From contig NZ_JODS01000004.1 in NCBI RefSeq assembly GCF_000718025.1, positions 1 to 64,000 of the forward strand: 64,000 nt of DNA, written 5' to 3'. Origin of the DNA: Kitasatospora purpeofusca (GTDB taxonomy: Bacteria > Actinomycetota > Actinomycetes > Streptomycetales > Streptomycetaceae). The notes beneath the pieces are model-generated. The model saw only the letters and a program-made list of their open reading frames with translations. It was not told where the DNA came from and did no database searches. This document shows positions 26,114-34,231 of this stretch, piece by piece (the stretch's first letter is position 1; each line of letters opens with the position of its first letter). A program made the translations under genes and the position numbers.

Positions 26114-27829
26114 TCACTGCGGGCGGGTCGGCGCCCAACTCTGCTGCTTGGGCGCCTGGATCTCCAGCTTCGCCGCCTGCGCCGCCTGGATCACCGGCGG
26201 CAGCACGGGCTGGATCGCGGGCGGCAGCCGGTCCGCGGCGGAGGAGAGCCGCTCCACCGGCGGGGCGCCGGTGCGGTGCACCCGCAGCCAGGCGGTGGCC
26301 TGCTCGGCCGGCAGCGCCGCCGACACCAGCCAGCCCTGCACCGCGTCCACGCCCATGCAGTTCAGCCGTTCCCAGGTCTCGTCGTCCTCGACGCCCTCGG
26401 CGACCACGGTCAGGCCGAGCGAGTGGGCCAGCTCTACCGAGCAGCGGACCACCGCCGCGTCGTGGTCGTCGGTCGCCATCCGGGAGACGAAGGAGCGGTC
26501 GATCTTCAGCTCGCCGACCGGCAGGCTGCGCAGCCGCACCAGCGAGGAGTGGCCGGTCCCGAAGTCGTCCAGGGACATCCCGACCCCGTAGCCGCGCAGC
26601 TCCGCCAGGGTGTCGGCGGCGCGGCGGGAGTCGTCCAGCAGCAGCCGCTCGGTGATCTCCAGCTGGAGCGCGTGGGCCGGCACCTGGTGGCGGACGAGGT
26701 GGCCGGCGACCCGCTGGGCGAAGCCGGGGTTGAGCACGTCGCGCGGCGAGACGTTCACCGCGACCTGCACCTGGAGGCCCTGCTCGCGCCAGCTGGCGAG
26801 CTGGCCGACGGCGGCCTCCAGCACGTAGTCGGTCAGCCGGGGCATCAGCCCGCTGGACTCGGCGAGGCCCACGAACTCGTCCGGGGAGACCCGGCCCTGC
26901 CCGGGGCGCTCCCAGCGCAGCAGCGCCTCCAGGCCGACCACCCGGCCGTCGAAGGCCACCTTGGGCTGGTAGTGCAGCTGGACCTCGCCGGTCTCCAGGG
27001 CCCGCCGCAGGTCGCCCAGCAGCCCGATCCGGTACGGGGTGTCGGCGTCCTGCGCCTCGTCGTACTGCTCGACCGAGGTGCGGCCGCGCTGCGCGTGCCC
27101 CATCGCCACGTCGGCGCGGCGCAGCAGCGACTCGGCGTCCTGGGCGTGCTGGGGGAAGACGCAGACGCCCGCGCTGGCCTCCAGCACCAGCAGCAGTCCG
27201 TCCAGGCGGATCGGGGCGGCCAGTTCGGCGATCAGCGCCTTGGCCACCTTCTCCAGCGAGTCGGGGCAGCCGATGCCGGGCAGCAGGACGGCGAACTCGT
27301 CGCCGCCCATCCGGGCCACCATCGGGCGGCCGCGGTAGTGCCGGGGCAGTCCGGCGAAGACGTCGTCGATGGACTCGCGGGTGGCGCTGCCGGAGGCTCC
27401 GCCGGAGCGCAGCGCCCGGTGCAGCCGGCGGGCGATGTGGACGAGCAGCCGGTCGCCGGCGGTATGGCCGAGGGTGTCGTTGAGCGACCGGAAGCGATCG
27501 AGGTCGAGCAGGATCAGACCGACGCTGTAGCCCTCGGTGTGCTCGGCGATCGCCTCCTGGGCGGCGAGGAGTAACGCCTGGCGGTTGGGCAGATCGGTCA
27601 GCGGGTCGGTGAGCTGGTCGCGCGCCCGGTCGCGGGCGATCCGCCAGGCCGCGACCAGGACGGCGAGCGGCACCGCGAACAGTGGCAGCAGCTCCGCCTC
27701 GTAGCGGTAGACCAGCACGGCCAGCGGGATGAGCGGCGCGGCGCCGGCCAGCAGCACGCCGAGCAGCAGGACCGCTCCCGCCACCCCCTGCGGCGGGCGT
27801 GTGGGCGCACCGCCGGTCGTACGATCCAT
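26114..27829 (-). CDS. rmdB: Membrane GGDEF-EAL protein, RmdB-like cyclic di-GMP phosphodiesterase
   Basis: 571 residues. Two or three hydrophobic segments (residues about 18-65) anchor it, followed by GGDEF with intact MGGDEFAVLLPG and EAL with all key residues: LEALLRWERP, VNVSPRD, LEITERLLL, SLDDFGTGHSSL, LKIDRSFV, VVAEGVED. Both domains look catalytically competent. Gene position next to ligA and gatCA matches RmdB (SCO5495) from memory, which acts as a phosphodiesterase that controls development. ATG 27829 follows GGAGG by nine bases. The last 45 residues are a Gln/Pro-rich tail without known fold. Whether cyclase activity also exists cannot be read from sequence. Confidence 0.9.
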   Translation of the reverse strand: MDRTTGGAPTRPPQGVAGAVLLLGVLLAGAAPLIPLAVLVYRYEAELLPLFAVPLAVLVAAWRIARDRARDQLTDPLTDLPNRQALLLAAQEAIAEHTEGYSVGLILLDLDRFRSLNDTLGHTAGDRLLVHIARRLHRALRSGGASGSATRESIDDVFAGLPRHYRGRPMVARMGGDEFAVLLPGIGCPDSLEKVAKALIAELAAPIRLDGLLLVLEASAGVCVFPQHAQDAESLLRRADVAMGHAQRGRTSVEQYDEAQDADTPYRIGLLGDLRRALETGEVQLHYQPKVAFDGRVVGLEALLRWERPGQGRVSPDEFVGLAESSGLMPRLTDYVLEAAVGQLASWREQGLQVQVAVNVSPRDVLNPGFAQRVAGHLVRHQVPAHALQLEITERLLLDDSRRAADTLAELRGYGVGMSLDDFGTGHSSLVRLRSLPVGELKIDRSFVSRMATDDHDAAVVRCSVELAHSLGLTVVAEGVEDDETWERLNCMGVDAVQGWLVSAALPAEQATAWLRVHRTGAPPVERLSSAADRLPPAIQPVLPPVIQAAQAAKLEIQAPKQQSWAPTRPQ

Positions 27830-28037
27830 AAGCCCAGTCCTCCGTCGGGCCCGCCCCGTCAGGCCGCCTAGCGGTGAGGCACCGTACCGGCGCCGGCAGC
27901 CTGCCGGGCATGGAGCGGCCCCGCGGAGTCCGGCTCGGCCGGTACCCCCACCCCTGCTGACACTCTGTTGCGCTCCAGGGTATGCGCGGCTTCACCCGAC
28001 GGGCAGACTTTCGGACAACCGGACATACGCCACCGCG

Positions 28038-28085
28038 CGGGTGCCGCACAGTGTCACGATGCCCGCTATCACTGTGCGGCACCCG
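28038..28085 (-). terminator. Terminator after ligA
   Basis: A perfect 16-bp stem (28038-28053 with 28070-28085) with a 16-base loop starts 55 bases past the ligA stop. The remaining 28086-28139 and 27830-28037 hold no gene; the rmdB promoter should be in 27830-28030. Confidence 0.75.
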
Positions 28086-28139
28086 ATGACGTTGCATCAG
28101 GACGATAACAAGCCGGATTCGGGGCTTCCGCGCGCGGGG

Positions 28140-30560
28140 TCAGCCCTCGGCGCCCTCCTCGACGGGCTCCGCGGCGGCCTCGGCGGCGGCCTCGGCGGCG
28201 TCCGGTGCCCCCACCTCGGGATCCTTCGTCCCGGCATCCCCGGTGACGTCCTCGGCGGCGTTCTTTGCGGCGGCCTTCTTCCGGGCCGGTGCCTTCTTCG
28301 CCGGCTCCTCCGGCGGCTCCGCCGGCAGCCCCAGGTGGACCCGGGCGGCGGCCGAACCCTGCTCCAGCAGGATCGTGAAGCCCGCGTCGCCGAGGACCGG
28401 CAGCCCCAGCTGAACGGCCTTGTCGTACTTCGACCCAGGATTGTCGCCCGCGACCACGAAGTGGGTCTTCTTCGACACCGAACCGGTCACCTTCGCACCC
28501 CGCGAGGTCAGCGCCTCCTTGGCGCCGTCCCGGGTGTGCCCGGCCAGCGTGCCGGTGACGACGACGGTCAGCCCCTCCAGCGGGCGCTCGCCCTCCTCCT
28601 CGGTGGCCTCCTCGGTGAAGCGGACCCCGGCCGCCCGCCACTTCTCGACGATCTCCCGGTGCCAGTCCACCTGGTACCACTCCACGATCGAGCGCGCGGT
28701 GCCCGCGCCGACCCCGTCGGTGGCGGCCAGCCGCTCCTCGCTCGCCGCGAAGATCGCGTCCAGGTCGCGGAACTCCCGGGCCAGGTCCTGGGCGGCGACC
28801 GGGCCGACGTGCCGGATCGAGAGGCCGTTGAGGAAGCGCCAGAGCGGGCGGTCCTTGGCCTTCTCGATGTTCTCCAGCATCAGTCCGGTGTTCTTCTTCG
28901 GCGCACCGGCGGTGGTGGCGAAGAAGAACACCTCCTTCTCCTCGCCGGTCTCGTCGTCCAGCTTCGGCATACCGGTCTTCTGGTCGCGCACCAGCACCCT
29001 GATCGGCAGCAGCCGCTCCACCGTCAGGCCGAAGATGTCGCCCTCGTTGCCCACCGGCGCCTCGGCCGGCGCCAGGGGCTGGGTCAGCGCGGTGGCGGCG
29101 ACGTAGCCGAGGCCCTCGATGTCCAGCGCCGAGCGCCCGCCGAGGAAGGCGATCCGCTCCCGGATCTGGGCCGGGCAGAACTGGGCGTTGGGGCAGCGCA
29201 GATCGATGTCCCCCTCCGCCATCGGCCGCAGTCCGGTGCCGCACTCGGGGCAGTGCGAGGGCATCACGAACGCCTGCTCGCTGCCGTCCCGCAGGTCGTA
29301 CACCGGGCCGAGGATCTCCGGGATCACGTCGCCGGCCTTGCGCAGCACCACGGTGTCGCCGAGCAGGACGTCCTTGGCCTTGACCACGTCCTGGTTGTGC
29401 AGGGTCGCGTACTGCACCATCGAACCGGCCACCTTCACCGGCTCGGCCAGCACCGCGTACGGGGTGGCCCGGCCGGTGCGGCCGATCCCGACCTTGATCG
29501 CGGCGAGCTTCCCGGTGACCTCCTCCGGCGGGTACTTCCAGGCGATCGCCCAGCGCGGGGACTTCGAGGTGGAGCCGAGCCGGCCCTGCAGGGCGATCTC
29601 GTCCACCTTGACGACCACGCCGTCGATCTCGTGCTCGACCGAGTGCCGCTGCTCGCCGAAGTGCGCGATGAACTCCCGCACCTCCGCCAGCGTGCCGACC
29701 ACCCGGTTGTGCCGGGCGGTGGGCAGGCCCCAGCCGCGCAGCAGGTCGTAGGCGTGCGACTGGTTGTCGATGTCGAAGCCGACCCGGGCGCCGATGCCGT
29801 GCACCACCATCCGCAGCGGGCGGGAGGCGGTGATCAGCGGGTCCTTCTGGCGCAGCGAGCCGGCCGCGGCGTTCCTCGGGTTCATGAACAGCCGGATCAT
29901 TGCCCGGGGCCGCTTGCCCTCCTTGGCGCGCTCCTCGTTCTCCAGCCGGCGGCGCTCGTTCTCCTCCGCGAAGGAGGCGTTGAGCGCCTCGAAGGCCTCG
30001 GTCGGGAAGTAGACCTCGCCGCGGATCTCGACCAGCTCGGGCACGTCCTCGCCGGTGAGCCGGTGCGGGATCTCCTCGATGGTGCGGACGTTGGCGGTGA
30101 TGTCCTCGCCGACCCGGCCGTCGCCCCGGGTCGCCGCCTGCGTCAACCGGCCGTTCTCGTAGGTGAGGTTGACGGCCAGGCCGTCCACCTTCAGCTCGCA
30201 CAGGTAGTGGTACTCGATCCCGGCCAGCTCGCCGGCGACCCGCTCGGCCCAGGCGGCGAGCTCCTCGTCGTCCATCGCGTTGTCCAGGCTGAGCAGCCGC
30301 TCCCGGTGCTCGACCGGGGCGAACAGCAGGGTCGGCGCGCCGCCGACCCGCTGCGTGGGCGACTCCGGGGTGACCAGGGCGGGGTGCTCCGCCTCCAGCC
30401 CCTCCAGCTCGCGCATCAGCGCGTCGAACTCGGCGTCGCTGACGACCGGCGCGTCCTGCTCGTAGTAGCGGGCCCGGTGGTCCGTGATCTCGGCGGCCAG
30501 CTCGGCGTGCCGCTTGCGCACCTCCGCCGGAACGTCCTCCCAGCCCTCGACAGCCACCAC
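28140..30560 (-). CDS. ligA: NAD-dependent DNA ligase
   Basis: 806 residues. Seals nicks in replication and repair using NAD+. Domain order is complete: N-terminal Ia (YYEQDAPVVSDAEFDALMREL), adenylation domain with nucleophilic Lys in CELKVDGLAVN (about residue 123) and TRGDGRVGEDIT, OB fold, a four-Cys zinc finger (CPECGTGLRPM...CPNAQFCPAQ), helix-hairpin-helix repeats and a BRCT domain (GLTVVVTGTLAGHTRDGAKE). It is longer than the ~670-residue E. coli enzyme because of inserts before the zinc finger and a ~75-residue Lys/Ala- then Glu/Ala-rich C-terminal tail (PAKKAPARKKAAAKN). The start is GTG 30560 after GGAGG. Confidence 0.97.
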   Translation of the reverse strand: MVAVEGWEDVPAEVRKRHAELAAEITDHRARYYEQDAPVVSDAEFDALMRELEGLEAEHPALVTPESPTQRVGGAPTLLFAPVEHRERLLSLDNAMDDEELAAWAERVAGELAGIEYHYLCELKVDGLAVNLTYENGRLTQAATRGDGRVGEDITANVRTIEEIPHRLTGEDVPELVEIRGEVYFPTEAFEALNASFAEENERRRLENEERAKEGKRPRAMIRLFMNPRNAAAGSLRQKDPLITASRPLRMVVHGIGARVGFDIDNQSHAYDLLRGWGLPTARHNRVVGTLAEVREFIAHFGEQRHSVEHEIDGVVVKVDEIALQGRLGSTSKSPRWAIAWKYPPEEVTGKLAAIKVGIGRTGRATPYAVLAEPVKVAGSMVQYATLHNQDVVKAKDVLLGDTVVLRKAGDVIPEILGPVYDLRDGSEQAFVMPSHCPECGTGLRPMAEGDIDLRCPNAQFCPAQIRERIAFLGGRSALDIEGLGYVAATALTQPLAPAEAPVGNEGDIFGLTVERLLPIRVLVRDQKTGMPKLDDETGEEKEVFFFATTAGAPKKNTGLMLENIEKAKDRPLWRFLNGLSIRHVGPVAAQDLAREFRDLDAIFAASEERLAATDGVGAGTARSIVEWYQVDWHREIVEKWRAAGVRFTEEATEEEGERPLEGLTVVVTGTLAGHTRDGAKEALTSRGAKVTGSVSKKTHFVVAGDNPGSKYDKAVQLGLPVLGDAGFTILLEQGSAAARVHLGLPAEPPEEPAKKAPARKKAAAKNAAEDVTGDAGTKDPEVGAPDAAEAAAEAAAEPVEEGAEG

Positions 30561-30581
30561 CGCAAGCCCTCCGTCAATCTC

Positions 30582-31610
30582 TCATTCCGGGTTGTCCACC
30601 AGGCTCCTGGCCGCGTTCACACTGAGTGACAGCGCCCGGCGCGCGTGGTCCGGGGAGGCCCCGGCCAGCCCGCAGGTCGGCGTCACCAGTACACGGCGGC
30701 CGAGAAGCTCGGGGGCGAACCCGAGCCTGCGCCACAACGCCCTGACACCCTGGACACTACCGGCCGGGTCCGACAGTGCCGTTGATTGAGCGAGCGCCCG
30801 CTCGGTGGAGGGGACGACGCCCGCGAGGATCACGGTGCCCGCGTCGACCGCCTCGCCGAACTCCTCGTCCTCACGCTCGGTCAGCAACGAGAAGTCCAGC
30901 GAGACACCGGCGACTCCCGCCCGGCGCAGCAGCGGCAGCGGCACCCCGGGGGCGCAGCAGTGCACCACCACGGGTGCGTCCAGGGCGCCGATCACGTTCC
31001 GCAGCGCCTCCTCGGCGAGCTGCCGGTCGACGGAGCGCAGCCGCTGGAACCCGCTCGCCGTCCGCACCTCGCCGGACAGCACGGCGGGCAGCGAGGGCTC
31101 GTCGAGCTGGAGCACCAGCTCCGCCCCGGGCACCCGGCGGCGGACCTCGGCGAGGTGGCGGCGCAGGCCCTCGGTGAGCGAACCGGCGATGTCCCGGCAG
31201 GCGCCGGGGTCGGCGAGCGCCTTCTCGCCGTACTTGAGCTCGATCGAGGCGGCCAGCGTCCACGGGCCCACCGCCTGCACCTTCAGCGCGCCGGTGTACC
31301 CCTGGGTGAACTCCTCCATCGCGTCGAGGTCCTCGCCCAGCCAGGAGTGCGCCCGCCGGGTGTCCCGGCCCGGACGGTCGGCGAACCGCCAGCCGCTCGG
31401 CTCGGTCTGCGCGAACAGCTCGACCAGGAGGCCGGCGGAACGGCCGATCATGTCGGCGCCCGGCCCGCGGGCGGGGAGTTCGGGGAGGAACGGCAGGTGC
31501 TCCAGCGCGCCGGTGGAGGTCCGGGCGGCCTCCCGGGCGTCGGTGCCGGGCAGCGATCCGACGCCGGTGGCGGCGCCGACCAGGTCGGGGAAGGGAAGTC
31601 CGTTGCTCAC
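30582..31610 (-). CDS. Short MetE-like (cobalamin-independent) methionine synthase protein
   Basis: 342 residues, about half the length of full MetE (~750). It corresponds to the C-terminal catalytic barrel: GVGSLPGTDAREAAR, VGPWTLAASIELKYG, LVLQLDEPSLPAV, and VVVHCCAPGVPLPLL with the His/Cys zinc-ligand pattern. Such short forms are usually annotated methionine synthase in actinomycetes; the methyl donor is uncertain because the N-terminal folate-binding half is missing. The start is GTG 31610. It lies 21 bases upstream of ligA on the same strand and is probably co-transcribed with it. Confidence 0.8.
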   Translation of the reverse strand: MSNGLPFPDLVGAATGVGSLPGTDAREAARTSTGALEHLPFLPELPARGPGADMIGRSAGLLVELFAQTEPSGWRFADRPGRDTRRAHSWLGEDLDAMEEFTQGYTGALKVQAVGPWTLAASIELKYGEKALADPGACRDIAGSLTEGLRRHLAEVRRRVPGAELVLQLDEPSLPAVLSGEVRTASGFQRLRSVDRQLAEEALRNVIGALDAPVVVHCCAPGVPLPLLRRAGVAGVSLDFSLLTEREDEEFGEAVDAGTVILAGVVPSTERALAQSTALSDPAGSVQGVRALWRRLGFAPELLGRRVLVTPTCGLAGASPDHARRALSLSVNAARSLVDNPE

Positions 31611-31639
31611 GGCCGAAGCCTATGGGGTCGGGAACGCCG

Positions 31640-31716
31640 ACGGCCCCGGCACCGGGCGCGGGGCTCGGTGACGGGGCCGTCGGTGCCGGGTCCCGGCGGC
31701 GGGTGCCGCCGGGGCC
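31640..31716 (-). terminator. Two hairpins after the first beta-helix paralogue
   Basis: Stems 31689-31700/31705-31716 (12 bp, one G-T wobble, 4-base loop) and 31640-31648/31672-31680 (9 bp plus 5 bp inner pairing) follow the stop at 31731. They separate the repeat-protein block from the methionine synthase gene. Confidence 0.65.
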
Positions 31717-31730
31717 GGGAGGTCGGTGAC

Positions 31731-34046
31731 TCAGTAGCTCTGGGTGCCGAAGATGTCGACCACGATGTGGACCGGAGCGGCACTCGCGTTGCGGATCGTG
31801 ATGTGCGCCGCGTTCACCTTCACCACCACCTGGTTGGCAACGGTCTCCCCGGCCTGGAAGTTCAGGTTGGAGACGGCCGGCATGAACTCGTCGCCCGGGT
31901 AGACGATCAGGTGGCCGTCGGTGCCGGGCTCGGTGACGGTGACGTTGAGGGTCGCCGCGGCGATGTTCGGCACATAGATCTCCACATCCAGCGCGTCGAA
32001 GGCCCCGACGGTGCCCGCCGGGCGCACGCAGCACCCGGTGCTGACATCCCGGCGGGTGTCCATGGCCCGCCAGGGGCCGACCGGGGTGAAGGTGAGCCGG
32101 CCCTCGGCGCTGTAGTAGCCCGCCAGGTCGGCGATCACGTGCACGGTGCCGCCGGAGGAGTTGTAGAAGGACACCTTGCCGTCCTTCACCGGCACGGTGA
32201 CCAGGTTCGGGACGGTCCGGCCGGCCGTCCAGTTGAGGCTGGAGGTCTGCGGCAGCGCGGTGCCGTGCGGGTAGACCCGGAGGTGGCCGTCCTCGGTCGG
32301 GTCGGTCATGGTGACGTTCATCGTCACGGCCGTCACCCCGTCGAGGGGAGCCCCGGCCAGACCGGCGACCTGGAGGTCCACCGTGCCGCCCGCGGGAACG
32401 GCCTCGGTACCGGGGACGCCGACGGCCTCGCGGGTGTCCAGCAACCGGGACGGGCTCAGCGGGTGGAAGAGGTCGCCCTGGGCGCCGTAGTAGCCGGCCA
32501 GGTCGGCGATCACGTGCACGGTGCCGCCGGAGTGGTTGTAGAACGACACCTTGCCGTCCTTCACCGGGACGTTCACCTGGTTGGCGAGGGTCCGGCCGGC
32601 CGTCCAGTTGAGGTTGGAGGTGTCCGGGCGCTCCTCACCGTGCGGGTAGACCCGGAGGTGCCCGTCCTCGGTCGGGCCGGTCACCGTGACGTTCATCGTC
32701 ACGGCCGTCACCCCGCTCGCCGGGATGCCGGCCACGCCCGCGACCTTGAGGTCCACCTGGCCGAAGGCCGGGACGGCCTCGGTGCCGGGGACGCCGACGG
32801 CCTCCCGGGTGTCCAGCAGCCGGACCGGGCCGGCGGGGGTGAAGACGCTGCCGAAGTCCCGGCTCTCGGTGGCGCCGCGGTCGCGGTAGCCCTTGCCGGT
32901 ACCGGTGTTGCGCACCGTCGGGTCGTCGGCGGGACCGGTACCGGTCCTGTCCACCGGGAGCATCCCGGGGGCCGTCTCGTCGGCCGAGTCGACGGACGCG
33001 GACTGCGGCCCGTCCAGGCTGTGGGGTTCGTGGACCTTCGCCACGAAGTCGTGCGCGCCCTGACCGGTGGCCGCGGTGAACGCGGGCCGGCTCGGGTACT
33101 CGGTGTCGGCCCAGCGGTACGGCGCGGCTTCGCTGCGCGGATCGACCACGTTGTAGTCCACGACGGTGCCGGCGGTCGCGGTCGGAGCGACGACGATGCC
33201 GGTGGCCGCCGCGATGTCGGCGCAGCGGCCGCTCTGTGCACGCGCGGTGTCGATCACGTTGTTCTCGACCACCGCGCCGGCCGAGGCCCCGTCCAGCGCG
33301 ATGCCCACGACGCACTCGGCGTAGATCGAGTTGCTGACGACGACCGTGCCCGGCGCACCGTCGACCAGGACCGACGGCCGGCCCTGGTTGCCGGTGGAGA
33401 CCGAGTTGGTGGTCAGCACCGTCCCGGTGGAGCCGCCGTCGACGGTGATCGCCGGCATGCCGTAGCCACCGTTCAGGCTGCCGCGGGCGAAGGTGACCTG
33501 TCGGGAGCCGTTGGTGATCCGCAGGGCACCGTCCGCGGCGACCGCGGTGAACTTCACCTGCTTCGCGCCCTCGACCGTCACGCTCGGCGTCCGGCCGCCG
33601 TTCAGCACAACGAGGTTCTCGAACTCGACGAACTCGGCTCCCCTGACCGTGATGCCCTTCGACGGGGTTTCGATGTTGCCGATCATCGCCGCGTTCTGGG
33701 GTGCGTCGTCACGGGGCCGACCACGGAAAACGACGGGCGCGCCCTGCCGGCCGGACCGCGTGATCACGAGGTCCTCGTTGTAGGTGCCCCAGGCGATCTC
33801 CACCGTCTGGCCGGCGGAGGCGACGGCCGCGGCGGCCGCCACGGTGCAGAAGGGCTGCGCCTTGGTCCCGCTGCCGGAGTTGCTGCAGTTGGCGCCGGGC
33901 GCGTGGTCGACGTAGAGCGACCCGGCGGCGGCGGAGGCGCCGCCCGTCGTGACGGCGGGCAGCCCGACCGTCGCGACCAGCGTCAGGCCGGCGGCCAGCG
34001 CGGTACGGGTTCTGGACATGCGGGATCTGGCGATGTCTTTCGACAC
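31731..34046 (-). CDS. Secreted beta-helix protein with three C-terminal surface repeats (paralogue 1)
   Basis: 771 residues from GTG 34046, which follows AGGGGGAAT; an internal ATG at 34019 is less well placed. A signal peptide (SRTRTALAAGLTLVATVGL ... ASA) implies export. Residues about 40-390 begin LYVDHAPGANCSNSG and carry Asn/Val-rich rungs (TVVVSNSIYAECVVGIALDG, GAVVENNVIDTAR), a predicted right-handed parallel beta-helix of the kind seen in pectate-lyase-like proteins. From about residue 400, three ~125-residue repeats follow, marked by VRLLDTREAVGVPG, TAVTMNVTVTGP, SNLNWTAGRT, DGKVSFYNHSGGTVHVIADL. The third repeat is divergent (WRAMDTRRDVSTGCC) and ends the protein. No catalytic residues can be assigned; ligand unknown. 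Two paralogues follow upstream on the same strand. Confidence 0.85.
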   Translation of the reverse strand: MSKDIARSRMSRTRTALAAGLTLVATVGLPAVTTGGASAAAGSLYVDHAPGANCSNSGSGTKAQPFCTVAAAAAVASAGQTVEIAWGTYNEDLVITRSGRQGAPVVFRGRPRDDAPQNAAMIGNIETPSKGITVRGAEFVEFENLVVLNGGRTPSVTVEGAKQVKFTAVAADGALRITNGSRQVTFARGSLNGGYGMPAITVDGGSTGTVLTTNSVSTGNQGRPSVLVDGAPGTVVVSNSIYAECVVGIALDGASAGAVVENNVIDTARAQSGRCADIAAATGIVVAPTATAGTVVDYNVVDPRSEAAPYRWADTEYPSRPAFTAATGQGAHDFVAKVHEPHSLDGPQSASVDSADETAPGMLPVDRTGTGPADDPTVRNTGTGKGYRDRGATESRDFGSVFTPAGPVRLLDTREAVGVPGTEAVPAFGQVDLKVAGVAGIPASGVTAVTMNVTVTGPTEDGHLRVYPHGEERPDTSNLNWTAGRTLANQVNVPVKDGKVSFYNHSGGTVHVIADLAGYYGAQGDLFHPLSPSRLLDTREAVGVPGTEAVPAGGTVDLQVAGLAGAPLDGVTAVTMNVTMTDPTEDGHLRVYPHGTALPQTSSLNWTAGRTVPNLVTVPVKDGKVSFYNSSGGTVHVIADLAGYYSAEGRLTFTPVGPWRAMDTRRDVSTGCCVRPAGTVGAFDALDVEIYVPNIAAATLNVTVTEPGTDGHLIVYPGDEFMPAVSNLNFQAGETVANQVVVKVNAAHITIRNASAAPVHIVVDIFGTQSY
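32497..32567. repeat. 71-bp segment identical to 37528-37598
   Basis: By eye the 71 bases here (within repeat 1 of paralogue 1) are identical to those at 37528-37598 in paralogue 3, about 5 kb away in direct orientation. Parts of the same block recur with a few changes near 32134, 34641, 35008 and 37179. Confidence 0.85.
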
Positions 34047-34169
34047 GGTAATTCCCCCTGTGAGTCGCGGCCGGAGGCCGCGGTTCCGGCCCTGCGCACC
34101 GAGCGGAGGTGGAGGGCGTACGGATCATTCCACAGGGTGGCCGACCCGTCATCAGGCGTCCCACCGGTA

Positions 34170-34206
34170 CGGCCCCGTACCGAGCGGGAGGCTCGGTACG
34201 GGGCCG
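34170..34206 (-). terminator. Terminator after beta-helix paralogue 2
   Basis: Perfect 16-bp stem (34170-34185, 34191-34206) with loop GGGAG, 26 bases past the stop at 34232. Confidence 0.8.
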
Positions 34207-34231
34207 CCGGAGGGTGCGGACCGGGTGACGG

